NCBI GenBank assembly: GCA_965247295.1
Contig: CBDFGQ010000007.1
Location: 248,001 to 312,000 of the forward strand
DNA: 64,000 nt
DNA from: CBDFGQ01 sp965247295
Lineage (GTDB): Bacteria; Chloroflexota; Dehalococcoidia; Lucifugimonadales; JAGWBF01
Direction: 5' to 3'
Shown: positions 25,717 through 34,684 of the stretch, piece by piece
Layout: each line of letters starts with the position of its first letter
How positions within the stretch are numbered: position 1 is the stretch's first letter
Translations under genes and position numbers: made by a program
The notes under the pieces: model-generated
What the model was told of the DNA's origin: nothing
The model's input: the letters and a program-made list of their open reading frames with translations, nothing else
The model's database searches: none

Positions 25717-26732
25717 GCGTAGTGGAACAATCGAAGGTCGTGGCTGAGGTGGAGCGACATGGTAGAGGGAAGAACAGGCGACTCAGGGAGCTTGGCATTT
25801 CCAGGAGCACGTATTATTGGTGGAGGTGGAGGCACCGGCAGGGTAGTTGGGAGGGTACGGAAGGAACTGAGAGGCCCTGGAATCGCCTGCGACTAGAAGA
25901 GGAGGCAGTAGTGCTGGCGGCAGCCCGTGAGATGCCGACCTGGCGAAGCCGGCAGTTGGCGGCTTGGCTCACCGACCACAGAGGCCTATCGGTCTCCGCC
26001 TCCACAGTCTATCGTATCCTGAGACGGGAGGGTCTGGTGAAACGGATCGAATACCAGTTGGCAGCGGGCAAAGAGTACCAGCACAAGACCACAGGGCCCC
26101 ACCAGCTGTGGGCCACCGATGCCTCCTACTTCCGTGTAGTGGGATGGGGCTACTACTACCTCGTGACGGTGATGGACGACTACTCCCGGTTCATCTTGGC
26201 CTGGAAGGTGCAACGGGACATGACGGCCGACTCCCTCATAGAGGTGGTCCAGGAAGCTGTTGACTCTACTGGTATGACTGATGTACCTCTGGAGGATCGG
26301 ACCAAGCTCCTCTCAGATAATGGCTCAGGTTATGTATCGCGGGCCTTCCGCGAGTACATGCGGGTGGTGGGCATTCGCCACGTCCTGGCAGCACCCTATC
26401 ACCCTCAGACCAACGGGAAGCTGGAGAGATATCACCGAACCCTGAAAGACGACATTAACCAGGTGCCATACGAGGTGGTGGAAGACCTAGAGGCGGCCAT
26501 CCGGGACTTCGTCGAGTTCTACAACTACCGAAGATATCATCAGGCGCTCAGGGTTGTAACTCCGGCTGACGTGCTGGAAGGCCGTCTGGAGGCAATTCTA
26601 GCCCAGAGGAAGGAGGTACAGCGAGAGACTTTTGACCGGCGGAGGCGGTACAATCAGGAGGTCAGAGAAACCCTCAAACCAGGAGCTTCTTCACCCCAAT
26701 CTCTCGGACCCAGAACTGTCCAAAACCGCTGA
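25713..26732 (+). CDS. IS3-family transposase OrfB, DDE integrase core (copy 1)
   Basis: A 339-residue protein with an HTH_21-like segment followed by the rve integrase core. The DDE residues are in WATDASYF, LLSDNGSGY and NGKLERYHR (D, D, E), with the family K/R seven residues after the E. It catalyses strand cutting and transfer. It is in the -1 frame relative to orfA and open upstream of its ATG back to the A7 run. Product looks intact. Confidence 0.95.
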   Translation: MSVVEQSKVVAEVERHGRGKNRRLRELGISRSTYYWWRWRHRQGSWEGTEGTERPWNRLRLEEEAVVLAAAREMPTWRSRQLAAWLTDHRGLSVSASTVYRILRREGLVKRIEYQLAAGKEYQHKTTGPHQLWATDASYFRVVGWGYYYLVTVMDDYSRFILAWKVQRDMTADSLIEVVQEAVDSTGMTDVPLEDRTKLLSDNGSGYVSRAFREYMRVVGIRHVLAAPYHPQTNGKLERYHRTLKDDINQVPYEVVEDLEAAIRDFVEFYNYRRYHQALRVVTPADVLEGRLEAILAQRKEVQRETFDRRRRYNQEVRETLKPGASSPQSLGPRTVQNR

Positions 26733-26741
26733 CACCCAACA

Positions 26742-27003
26742 AGCCATGGGAGCGATGTCCGGTGAACGTGTAGTCGTCCTTCCGTAGGTTCAGGCACACC
26801 CCAGTTGGGGGTGCCTCTTGTCCGACGCAAAAATGCACCGGGCACCGCATCTCATCCGCGGGGTGGTACTCTCGGATCAGCGCCTCTTGGGTACGGCGAA
26901 TCCGGAGCATCGTATGGTACATTTCTAACGCCGTCTGGCTTGAGTTGTTTAGTAGCCAATGTTCATCACCCTCCCGCCGGGAATTGCCCATCGTGAGCGT
27001 CAT
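26742..27003 (-). pseudogene. Thiamine-dependent dehydrogenase E1 component alpha subunit, N-terminal fragment
   Basis: The ~87 native residues carry the start of an E1-alpha (pyruvate/acetoin/branched-chain dehydrogenase type): MYHTMLRIRRTQEALIRE, HFCVGQEA and DDYTFTGHRSHG, where the family continues into the TPP-binding domain. The frame runs straight into the IS right end at 26741 and picks up about 23 IS-encoded residues. The TPP domain and any E1-beta partner are missing from the window. It was probably an enzyme feeding the polysaccharide locus, now broken. Confidence 0.85.
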
Positions 27004-27105
27004 AACACGCTGTGATCATCCTTACCCCAATGCTTCGCTGATTGCCTGTTGTTCCGTTAACTGGAATACTCCTCAATGCCCGTATCCGTACTTGGTTCAA
27101 GGGAA

Positions 27106-28209
27106 TTAGCAGGAGTAAAACTGGCTAACACACCGGATCACATATCTCATCTCGTCCGCTGCCAAATGTTGGTGGACTGGGAGGGAGATAATGGTCCGGC
27201 AATGATCTTCGCACACGGGGAAATCGCCCTCCCGATATCCCAGATATTCCGCCGCTTTCTGGAGGTGCAGCGGGATGGGATAGTGTACCTTGGCGTCTAT
27301 CCCCCTATCGGAGAGGTATCCGAGCAGCCCGTCGCGGTCCCTCACCCGTATCACGTAGGTATGGTACACCTGTTTTACGTTTGGCCGCCGTGGTGGGATG
27401 CTGATATTCCCATCCAGCTCCGCAAAGGCGTCGTCGAACCGCCGTGCATTGGCTATCCTGGTGTCGGTAATGGACTGGGTCTGGTCGATCAATCGGTTGG
27501 CCACGAGTGCCTGAAGAGAGTCCAGCCGGCTGTTGTGCCCGAACATCTGGATGTCGTTCCGGGTACTGAGGCCATGATTCCTGATCAGCCGTAGTTTCTC
27601 GTACAACTCGGCGGACCGGGTGACGATCACTCCCCCATCGCCCCACACATTCAGGTTCTTCAGGGGATGCAGGCTGAAGCACGCAGTCTCACCCCACGAC
27701 CCCACAGGCCGCCCATCGATAGTGGCCAGAATGGCCTGGGCCGCATCTTCGATCACAGCCAGGTGGTGGCGCTGGGCGACGTCCATGATGGCTGGCATGT
27801 CCGCCGGATTGCCGGTGAGATGCACGGGCAATATGGCCTTGGTTCTGGCGGTGATGGCTGCCGCGATCTGGGTGACATCTATGTTGTACTCATCGTTGTT
27901 GTCCACAAATACCGGCCTGGCCCCGGTCATGGCGATGGCCCCCACCGTGGCGACGAAGGTATTGGGAGTGGTAATCACCTCGTCGCCTGGGCCGATACCC
28001 AGCACCTTCATGGAAAGGATGAGGGCGTCGGTACCTGAGTTGACACCCACCGCGTAGGGGAGCCCGCACAATTTGGCGAACCGCTCCTCGAACTCCCTCA
28101 CGGGAGCGCCCAGGGTAAAGTCGCCGCTCTTCACCAGCTCCCGGATGTCATCCAGGTACGGGTCTACGTCGACGAACTGCTTATCAAGGTAAGAGTACTG
28201 GACAGGCAT
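27106..28209 (-). CDS. DegT/DnrJ/EryC1 sugar aminotransferase (tandem copy B)
   Basis: A 367-residue PLP aminotransferase with VNSGTDALILSMK, TPNTFVATVGAI, IEDAAQAILA and FSLHPLKNLNVWGDGG, which holds the PLP lysine. It is closely similar to the gene directly upstream and shares NSGTDALIL, HLTG.PADM and LHPLK.LN..GDGG with it, so the pair arose by duplication. The two may aminate different positions or epimers of an NDP-sugar. ATG at 28209 touches the stop of its twin. Confidence 0.9.
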   Translation of the reverse strand: MPVQYSYLDKQFVDVDPYLDDIRELVKSGDFTLGAPVREFEERFAKLCGLPYAVGVNSGTDALILSMKVLGIGPGDEVITTPNTFVATVGAIAMTGARPVFVDNNDEYNIDVTQIAAAITARTKAILPVHLTGNPADMPAIMDVAQRHHLAVIEDAAQAILATIDGRPVGSWGETACFSLHPLKNLNVWGDGGVIVTRSAELYEKLRLIRNHGLSTRNDIQMFGHNSRLDSLQALVANRLIDQTQSITDTRIANARRFDDAFAELDGNISIPPRRPNVKQVYHTYVIRVRDRDGLLGYLSDRGIDAKVHYPIPLHLQKAAEYLGYREGDFPVCEDHCRTIISLPVHQHLAADEMRYVIRCVSQFYSC

Positions 28210-29327
28210 CAGGGCTTATCCCCGTTGTAGAAGCTGGTCACACAGTCTACTACGTACTCAATCTGGTCTTCCTTCAGCTCCGGGTAAACCGGCAGGCTAA
28301 GGATACGCTCCGCCTGGCGCTCGGCTAAGGGGAAGCTGCCTGGCCCGTACCCCAGGCTCGCCGCCGCCTTCTGCAAGTGGATGGGAACAGGATAATGGAC
28401 ACCCGTGCCTATACCTCTCTCGCCGAGATAGGACCTTAGAGCGTCCCGATCCTCGGCCTGGATGACAAAAGTATGGTACACTGCCCTCTCGTGGCCCATG
28501 TCCAGCGGCACATCTACCTTGTCCAGCTCGGCGAGACTCCCCTGGTAGAGGCGGGCGTTGCGCCGGCGCTTTTCCGTCCACTCCTCCACGTACTCCAGCT
28601 TTACAAGGAGTATTGCGGCCTGAAGTGTGTCCAGGCGTGAGTTGTGGCCCCACGCGTCGTAGCGATCTGCATTCTGAAGGCCGTGGTTTCGCAGGGCCTT
28701 CAGATCCTCGTGCAGTCCCACGTCGCTGGTCGTGAGTACACCACCGTCGCCGCAGGCATTCAGGGTCTTTAAGGGGTGGAGACTAAAGCACCCCACCGAG
28801 CCCACAGAGCCGACGCGCCGTCCCTTGTATTCGGCGCAAACTGCCTGTGCGCAGTCCTCCAGCACATGCAATCCCCGGGCCTCCGCCACCTCCATAATCG
28901 CGTCCATGTCGGCCGGCCTGCCGGTCAAGTGCACCGGCAAAATAGCCTTCGTACGTGGCGTAATCGCTCGTTCGATGAGGTCGGATTTCATGTTGTAGTC
29001 TTCGCCAACGTCCACGAAGACTGGACGGGCACCCACCAGGGCAATGCAGCTCGCGCTAGCAACGAAGGAGTTGGGCACGGTGATCACCTCATCTCCCGGT
29101 CCCACACCCAGAGCCTGGAGTGCCAGGATCAGGGCGTCGGTGCCAGAGTTGACCCCCACGGCGTAACGGACGCCACACAGGTCGGCGAACTGGCGCTCGA
29201 ACTCCCCCACTTCACTACCCAGGATGAACTGGCCGTGATCCAGGACGTTGCCCACGGCCGCGAGTAGCCTTTCCTTAATCGCGGAGTGCTGGGCGGCAAG
29301 GTTAACGTATGGCACCTTCATGCTCAT
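28209..29327 (-). CDS. DegT/DnrJ/EryC1 sugar aminotransferase (tandem copy A)
   Basis: A 372-residue PLP aminotransferase, twin of the next gene. Motifs: VNSGTDALILAL, VPNSFVASASCI, LEDCAQAVCAEY and FSLHPLKTLNACGDGG with the Schiff-base lysine. The C-terminus is typical of the family (YHTFVIQAEDRDAL, GTGVHYPVPIHLQ). It overlaps the epimerase stop by 4 bases. The likely substrate is the keto-sugar made by one of the neighbouring SDR enzymes. Confidence 0.9.
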   Translation of the reverse strand: MSMKVPYVNLAAQHSAIKERLLAAVGNVLDHGQFILGSEVGEFERQFADLCGVRYAVGVNSGTDALILALQALGVGPGDEVITVPNSFVASASCIALVGARPVFVDVGEDYNMKSDLIERAITPRTKAILPVHLTGRPADMDAIMEVAEARGLHVLEDCAQAVCAEYKGRRVGSVGSVGCFSLHPLKTLNACGDGGVLTTSDVGLHEDLKALRNHGLQNADRYDAWGHNSRLDTLQAAILLVKLEYVEEWTEKRRRNARLYQGSLAELDKVDVPLDMGHERAVYHTFVIQAEDRDALRSYLGERGIGTGVHYPVPIHLQKAAASLGYGPGSFPLAERQAERILSLPVYPELKEDQIEYVVDCVTSFYNGDKP

Positions 29328-30322
29328 CTGAGATTCAACGACTGCATCATCTTGATGTTGTAATAGTGAATTCCTGGCATTGAATTCGGGATCTTGCCTG
29401 CGTCGAAGGCCGTTACCAGGTCGCTCACCCCATAATCGATGGTGCGCCTGGCCACGAAGCCCAGCTCCCGCTTGATCTTGTCCGAGGAAATATGGTACGA
29501 ACGGTTGTCATCGCTCGGGGTAGTAACTATAGTCACGTCCTCACCGACCACCGAGCGGGTGATGTGGGCGATATCGATGATCCTCCGGTTCTCGTATCCG
29601 GCGTTGAAGACCTTGCCGTCTATCGCATCATCCGGCCACTCCAGCGAGCGCACATAGAGGTCGGTGACGTCATCGATGTGGATGTTGGGTCGCATCTGCT
29701 GGCCGCCGAAGACGGTAATCTTCCTGTTGTTGACGGCGTGGTTGGTCAAGATGTTCACCGTCAGGTCCAGACGCATGCGGGGCGAGTATCCGTAAACGGT
29801 GGCCGGTCGAAGTATGAGCGTAGTGAAGCCAGCCTCCCGCCTCTTCAGGAGCACCTCCTCGCAGAGGGCCTTGTACTTGGAGTAGTCGGTCAGGGGCAGC
29901 AGGGGCAGCTCCTCGGTGACGTTCTCTTCCTCCCTGACTCCGTACACACTGGAGGAGGATGCATAGATGAACCGACGCACACCTCTGTCCCTGGACACGT
30001 CCACGAGGTCGTGGAAGGCGTCGTAATTGATGGATTTGCCTAGCGCCGGGTCCAGCTCGAAGCTGGGATCGTTGGATATGCAGGCCAGGTGGATGACCGC
30101 GTCGCAGCCGGGAATCGTGCTCTCCAGGAGGGCCCGGTTGCGGATGTCGCCCTTGATCTGTGTTAGGTTGGGGTTGTCCTTCACTGGGTCCAGAACGTGG
30201 TCCCCGTACATGTACAGGTCCAGGACCTTGACGGCGTAGCCACTCTCCAGGAGCTTTGGCACCAGCACTGCTCCCACGTACCCAGCGCCGCCCGTTACCA
30301 GTACCTGTTTAATGGATGTCAT
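29324..30322 (-). CDS. NAD-dependent NDP-sugar epimerase/dehydratase (extended SDR)
   Basis: A 332-residue extended SDR with VLVTGGAGYVGAVLV at the N-terminus, HLACISNDPS, YASSSSVYG and the catalytic YSKYK. The region RPATVYGYSPRMRLD is typical of nucleotide-sugar epimerases and 4,6-dehydratases. It is coupled to the tandem aminotransferases, so its product may be a keto-sugar they use. Sequence alone does not tell epimerase from dehydratase or reductase. Confidence 0.87.
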   Translation of the reverse strand: MTSIKQVLVTGGAGYVGAVLVPKLLESGYAVKVLDLYMYGDHVLDPVKDNPNLTQIKGDIRNRALLESTIPGCDAVIHLACISNDPSFELDPALGKSINYDAFHDLVDVSRDRGVRRFIYASSSSVYGVREEENVTEELPLLPLTDYSKYKALCEEVLLKRREAGFTTLILRPATVYGYSPRMRLDLTVNILTNHAVNNRKITVFGGQQMRPNIHIDDVTDLYVRSLEWPDDAIDGKVFNAGYENRRIIDIAHITRSVVGEDVTIVTTPSDDNRSYHISSDKIKRELGFVARRTIDYGVSDLVTAFDAGKIPNSMPGIHYYNIKMMQSLNLR

Positions 30323-30352
30323 GGCATAAATCCTGCACGTTCGTGGTTAACA

Positions 30353-31897
30353 TCACTTCAACAATGTCTCCACATGCTTGAATAGGGCAACTCGTTGAAT
30401 TGAGCTGCGGTGTCCAACCGTGGCCACTGCCTCGGCGCCGACGGCGTTGCCGATGAACCCCGTGATCTCTATGGGAGCCTTCTGGGCGGCGCAGAGGGCC
30501 GTTAGCGATAGCACGGCGTCGCCCGCCCCGATTCGGTCTACCACATTGACGGCGAAGGCCGGCACATAGAAGAAGCCCTCGTTCCTGCTGTAGCAGAGGG
30601 ATCCTGCCTGGCCCCGGGTGATGACGATGCGCTCACACGAAAGCCTGTCTGCCAGCTCCATCACTATGTCCTTAAGGTCCCTCTGGCGGCTTCGGGCCTC
30701 AAGGCGCACTTCGTTCTCGGATACGCACAGGTAGTCGGCCCGGCGGTACTTGGACACGGTGTTGAAACCCCGGTTGCCGGCGTTGACCTGGGTGTTAATC
30801 GCCAGAAAGTGCGCCTGGCTGCATAGCACCTCAACTGCTTCCGGCCCCAGCATGCCGTGGCCGTAGTCCGTCACTATCACCACATCGTACTCGGGAAGCA
30901 CCTCCGTGAGCTTCCTGGACAGCGCACCGACTTGGTGGGGTTTGGACTCTTCGTCGCCCATCAGGTAAAGTTCAAAGAGCTTCTGGAAGGGGTAGATCTC
31001 AACGTACCGTTTCTTGACGATTGTGGGCGCACCGTCATCCATGTAGAGGAACATCTTGTCGACCTTGGCGTCCAGGTTTTCACGGACGAAGTCTTCCTGG
31101 GGGTCGCCGTCGCCCAGGAAGGTGAGTACGCCCACCCGATCACAGAACGACGAGACGTGGTTGGCGACGGCCACTATGCCTCCTGCAAATTTTTCGCTGT
31201 GGTCGTGTCTGGCCGCCAGCACGGGCTCCTTGCCGGACTTGCCCAGGGTCTCGCAGTAAATGTATTCATCTATGATAGTTTCGCCCACCAGCAGGACCCT
31301 GAGCGACCGTGCGTTGTCCAGGTACCTCAGGACGTCCCCGGCCTGGTATCTGCCAGAGAAACTGGACAGATAGTCGGTCACTTCTCTGGGGAATACGGGC
31401 ATATGGCGGTTGATCAGGCTTGACGCGCTAAAGGTAATATCCTCGGTAAAAGCCAACTGGCCGCCCACCGACTCGATCGCTGCTTCTTCTGTCCCGATGC
31501 CGCCTGTAAGGTCATTCTCTGCCTCTCTGTACTCGACGCCTTTGACGTAGTAGTCTGCGCGGAGAAGCTCGATGGCCTCTACCGCTGTGGGCCATCGGCT
31601 GACGGCGATGTAGTCGACACAGTCGAGGGCGGCGATGGCCTCGGCACGTAGGCCCTCGCTGAACACCGGCCGGCTTGGCCCTTTGTTCACGTGCCCGTCC
31701 TCGGTAACGGTGACCACCAAAATGTCTCCCAGCCTCTTGGCCTCCTCAAAGTGGCGTATGTGCCCAATGTGAAGCAGGTCGAACACGCCGTGGCAGTGGA
31801 CCACTACCTTGCCCTGCTCCCTGAGCGTGGCCAGTACGCCGGCAAGCTCCTCGATATCCTTGACCTTGGTCCGGGTACTTCCGGCCACGTTATTCAT
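30353..31897 (-). CDS. Bifunctional nucleotidyltransferase-PfkB sugar kinase, HldE-like with swapped domain order
   Basis: A 514-residue fusion. Residues 1 to about 190 are a cytidylyltransferase-fold domain with HGVFDLLHIGHIRHFEEAK (HIGH motif) and an RPVFSEGLRAEAIAALD segment as in heptose-1-phosphate adenylyltransferase. Residues from about 195 on are a PfkB/ribokinase-fold kinase ending in the ATP/anion-hole motif DRIGAGDAVLS. In E. coli HldE the kinase comes first; here it is second. With the GmhA-like gene it suggests an activated D-glycero-manno-heptose or similar sugar. Its start overlaps the upstream epimerase stop by 8 bases. Confidence 0.87.
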   Translation of the reverse strand: MNNVAGSTRTKVKDIEELAGVLATLREQGKVVVHCHGVFDLLHIGHIRHFEEAKRLGDILVVTVTEDGHVNKGPSRPVFSEGLRAEAIAALDCVDYIAVSRWPTAVEAIELLRADYYVKGVEYREAENDLTGGIGTEEAAIESVGGQLAFTEDITFSASSLINRHMPVFPREVTDYLSSFSGRYQAGDVLRYLDNARSLRVLLVGETIIDEYIYCETLGKSGKEPVLAARHDHSEKFAGGIVAVANHVSSFCDRVGVLTFLGDGDPQEDFVRENLDAKVDKMFLYMDDGAPTIVKKRYVEIYPFQKLFELYLMGDEESKPHQVGALSRKLTEVLPEYDVVIVTDYGHGMLGPEAVEVLCSQAHFLAINTQVNAGNRGFNTVSKYRRADYLCVSENEVRLEARSRQRDLKDIVMELADRLSCERIVITRGQAGSLCYSRNEGFFYVPAFAVNVVDRIGAGDAVLSLTALCAAQKAPIEITGFIGNAVGAEAVATVGHRSSIQRVALFKHVETLLK

Positions 31898-32924
31898 GCC
31901 CCGCTCTCATTTTCTCCATCGCCTGGTTACCCAGATACCGGAACCAGTCCTGCGTGGCCTCAGAAATTGACTCGGTGTCCCACACCGGAGCATCACGCCA
32001 CCGTTCAATCTGTTGCAGCAGTCTCTGCACGCCGTCCTCAAAAGTGACCGTCGGATGCCATCCCAGCACCTCCGCGATCCTGCGGATATCGGCAAAGGTG
32101 CAGTCAGGCTCGCCCGGGCGCTTGGGAATGTGGACCACGTCACCTCCCAGGAGGCTTACAAGGTGATTGACACTGTAAGTGTTGCCGGACCCAACGTTGA
32201 GGACCTCCCCCTTGGCGGTGGAACCAGCGGCGCTGAGGAAGGCCTCCACCACGTCGGTGACGAAGGTGAAGTCCCTCGTTTGGGAGCCATCTCCCACTAC
32301 GGTGAAGGGCATTCCCGCCAGCTTCTGCGCCAGAAAGACGCCGAAGACGGCACCGTAAGTGCCTGTCGTTCTAGACCGGGGTCCGTACACGTTGAACAGG
32401 CGCAGGGAAATGCACGGCAGCTTGTAAACCTTGTGCCAATGCAGCACACACATCTCTCCCAGGTGCTTGGTTAGTGCGTAGGGGTACATGAGCCTGATGG
32501 GCGCCGTTTCTGGGGTGGGGTGCTCGTCGGGTATGCCGTAGCATGAGCTGGAAGCCGCGTAGATGAACCTGCCGACGCCCGCTGCCCTGGAGGCTTCCAG
32601 GACGGCCGTGGTGCCGTCCACGTTGGTCCGGTGGTATTTCAAGGGGTCCTCGATCGAAGGTACGATATCCGCCAGCGCCGCGAGGTGAAATACCCATTCA
32701 ACTCCGTTAAAGAATGGCTTGATGCTAGAGTGGTCTGCTACATCGGCGTTGTGTACGGTGAGCGACCCATTGTAAATGACGTGCTCCAGGTTTCGCAGGC
32801 TGCCGCTGCAAAGGTTGTCCAGGACGGTCACGTGGTGGCCGTCCTGGAGCAGCCGCTCCACCAGGTGGCTGCCGATGAACCCGGCGCCGCCAGTGACAAG
32901 GACCCTCCTTCTTTTCGTCAGCAT
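31890..32924 (-). CDS. NAD-dependent NDP-sugar epimerase/dehydratase (extended SDR)
   Basis: An extended SDR of about 344 residues: RRVLVTGGAGFIGSHLVERL, HLAALADIVPSI, YAASSSCYG, catalytic YALTK, and RLFNVYGPRSR. The frame is open to 33023, but its first eleven residues are coded by the end of IS copy 2. I place the start at ATG 32924 (MLTKRRR) with GGAGA about 9 bases upstream; ATGs at 32930, 32939 and 32981 are alternatives. The IS lies in its upstream region and could alter expression. Likely role: epimerase or decarboxylase on a UDP- or dTDP-sugar. Confidence 0.87.
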   Translation of the reverse strand: MLTKRRRVLVTGGAGFIGSHLVERLLQDGHHVTVLDNLCSGSLRNLEHVIYNGSLTVHNADVADHSSIKPFFNGVEWVFHLAALADIVPSIEDPLKYHRTNVDGTTAVLEASRAAGVGRFIYAASSSCYGIPDEHPTPETAPIRLMYPYALTKHLGEMCVLHWHKVYKLPCISLRLFNVYGPRSRTTGTYGAVFGVFLAQKLAGMPFTVVGDGSQTRDFTFVTDVVEAFLSAAGSTAKGEVLNVGSGNTYSVNHLVSLLGGDVVHIPKRPGEPDCTFADIRRIAEVLGWHPTVTFEDGVQRLLQQIERWRDAPVWDTESISEATQDWFRYLGNQAMEKMRAGHE

Positions 32925-33109
32925 GGGCATTGTCTCCATACCACTTCGCTCTCGGATATCTGCTATCGGACTACCATTCATAACTGAAGCCCTTGGGTGT
33001 AGGGTGTCAGCGCAATTGGACACTATTGAGGCCTAGAAAACCGAGGAGGTTGGGGGTGGTAGAGGCTCCTTCAGAGGGGTAGATTAACCCTAAGTGAAAG
33101 GAGTCATCG

Positions 33110-33511
33110 ATGACCCAGGTAGAGGATCAGGCCAGTCAAGCTGAGGAGCGAAGCCAGGAGACACGAAGCTTCGTGCGTCAGGTCCGTGCAGCGACCCGCC
33201 GTAAGTATACCCCTGAAGAGAAGATTCGCATCGTCTTGGAGGGGTTCAGACGGGAGACTACCGTTAATGACCTGTGCCGACGGGAAGGAATCAAACCCCA
33301 CTCCTACTACGCCTGGACGAAGGGGTTTATGGAAGCTGGGAAGGAGAGGTTGACTCGGGACAGTGTGCGTGATGCGACCCGGCAAGAGATAGAGCAGCTC
33401 AAGCGGGAGAACAGTGAACTGAAGCAGCTGGTGGGTGAGTTGTCCCTGGAGTTGCACCGCTTCAAAAAAACAGCTCTGCCGCCCCTACACGACAACGGCA
33501 CCGGCGCATGA
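33110..33511 (+). CDS. IS3-family transposase OrfA (copy 2)
   Basis: The 133-residue product is identical to that of copy 1, with the same helix-turn-helix, coiled coil and A7 run near the 3' end. The base just before the start codon region differs from copy 1 (TCATCGATG here, TCATAGATG there). Confidence 0.94.
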   Translation: MTQVEDQASQAEERSQETRSFVRQVRAATRRKYTPEEKIRIVLEGFRRETTVNDLCRREGIKPHSYYAWTKGFMEAGKERLTRDSVRDATRQEIEQLKRENSELKQLVGELSLELHRFKKTALPPLHDNGTGA

Positions 33512-34527
33512 GCGTAGTGGAACAATCGAAGGTCGTGGCTGAGGTGGAGCGACATGGTAGAGGGAAGAACAGGCGACTCAGGGAGCTTGGCATTTCCAGG
33601 AGCACGTATTATTGGTGGAGGTGGAGGCACCGGCAGGGTAGTTGGGAGGGTACGGAAGGAACTGAGAGGCCCTGGAATCGCCTGCGTCCAGAAGAGGAGG
33701 CAGTAGTGCTGGCGGCAGCCCGTGAGATGCCGACCTGGCGAAGCCGGCAGTTGGCGGCTTGGCTCACCGACCACAGAGGCCTATCGGTCTCCGCCTCCAC
33801 AGTCTATCGTATCCTGAGACGGGAGGGTCTGGTGAAACGGATCGAATACCAGTTGGCAGCGGGCAAAGAGTACCAGCACAAGACCACAGGGCCCCACCAG
33901 CTGTGGGCCACCGATGCCTCCTACTTCCGTGTAGTGGGATGGGGCTACTACTACCTCGTGACGGTGATGGACGACTACTCCCGGTTCATCTTGGCCTGGA
34001 AGGTGCAACGGGACATGACGGCCGACTCCCTCATAGAGGTGGTCCAGGAAGCTGTTGACTCTACTGGTATGACTGATGTACCTCTGGAGGATCGGACCAA
34101 GCTCCTCTCAGATAATGGCCCAGGTTATGTATCGCGGGCCTTCCGCGAGTACATGCGGGTGGTGGGCATTCGCCACGTCCTGGCAGCACCCTATCACCCT
34201 CAGACCAACGGGAAGCTGGAGAGATATCACCGAACCCTCAAAGACGACATTAACCAGGTGCCATACGAGGTGGTGGAAGACCTGGAGGCGGCCATCCGGG
34301 ACTTCGTCGAGTTCTACAACTACCGAAGATATCATCAGGCGCTCAGGGTTGTAACTCCGGCTGACGTGCTGGAAGGCCGTCTGGAGGCAATTCTAGCCCA
34401 GAGGAAGGAGGTACAGCGAGAGACTTTTGACCGGCGGAGGCGGTACAATCAGGAGGTCAGAGAAACCCTCAAACCAGGAGCTTCTTCACCCCAATCTCTC
34501 GGACCCAGAACTGTCCAAAACCGCTGA
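33508..34527 (+). CDS. IS3-family transposase OrfB, DDE integrase core (copy 2)
   Basis: A 339-residue DDE transposase differing from copy 1 by two visible substitutions: RLRPEEEA instead of RLRLEEEA, and DNGPGY instead of DNGSGY. The second lies two residues from the second catalytic aspartate. All three catalytic residues remain, so activity is possible. Confidence 0.94.
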   Translation: MSVVEQSKVVAEVERHGRGKNRRLRELGISRSTYYWWRWRHRQGSWEGTEGTERPWNRLRPEEEAVVLAAAREMPTWRSRQLAAWLTDHRGLSVSASTVYRILRREGLVKRIEYQLAAGKEYQHKTTGPHQLWATDASYFRVVGWGYYYLVTVMDDYSRFILAWKVQRDMTADSLIEVVQEAVDSTGMTDVPLEDRTKLLSDNGPGYVSRAFREYMRVVGIRHVLAAPYHPQTNGKLERYHRTLKDDINQVPYEVVEDLEAAIRDFVEFYNYRRYHQALRVVTPADVLEGRLEAILAQRKEVQRETFDRRRRYNQEVRETLKPGASSPQSLGPRTVQNR

Positions 34528-34589
34528 CACCCAACAAGCCATGGGTACTGTTAAAATGCTCTAGTCGTCTGTGGCCAAACGGGCCGTCT

Positions 34590-34609
34590 CCTGGCTTGCA
34601 CAAGCCAGG
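34590..34609. other. Strong hairpin between the NusG-type gene and IS copy 2
   Basis: CCTGGCTTG and CAAGCCAGG form a perfect 9-bp inverted repeat with a 2-base centre, in the 148-base gap between the nusG-like stop and the IS. A second short stem, GGCC-loop-GGCC, lies beside it (34573-34584). No T-run follows on the minus strand, so it is not a standard intrinsic terminator. It could be an RNA signal in the operon leader, or a leftover of older mobile DNA. I see no gene in this gap. Confidence 0.45.
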
Positions 34610-34684
34610 CAGGACACTTTCCTTTAAAGGATGCTCCCGGAGCTAATGGCTACAACGAGGAGCAACCGTTGTGGAGACCACCCC

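Larger units (their letters stand above)
25203..26741 (+). mobile_element. IS3-family insertion sequence, copy 1 (1539 bp)
   Basis: Ends are TGTAGGGTGTCAGCG on the left and, reverse-complemented, TGTTGGGTGTCAGCG on the right; the 25-bp inverted repeats match at 21 positions and end in TG...CA. The element carries orfA and orfB. No target duplication is visible: the left flank ends GAG and the right begins AGC. The two flanks belong to two different truncated genes, so this copy probably marks a recombination or deletion joint. It is nearly identical to the copies at 32998-34536 and 46103-47641. Confidence 0.95.
32998..34536 (+). mobile_element. IS3-family insertion sequence, copy 2 (1539 bp)
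   Basis: Same length, ends and orientation as copy 1. It lies between the NusG-type gene and the first epimerase, so it separates the regulators from the rest of the polysaccharide locus and reads against the direction of the locus. No matching target duplication is visible: GGG on the left, AGC on the right. The first nine bases after its right end (AGCCATGGG) are the same as those after copy 1. Confidence 0.95.

Noticed and set aside
32925..33023. N-terminal extension of the epimerase frame (about 33 residues)
   Set aside because: The first eleven codons are in the IS end, and a good ribosome site precedes the ATG at 32924. The extension is an artefact of the insertion.
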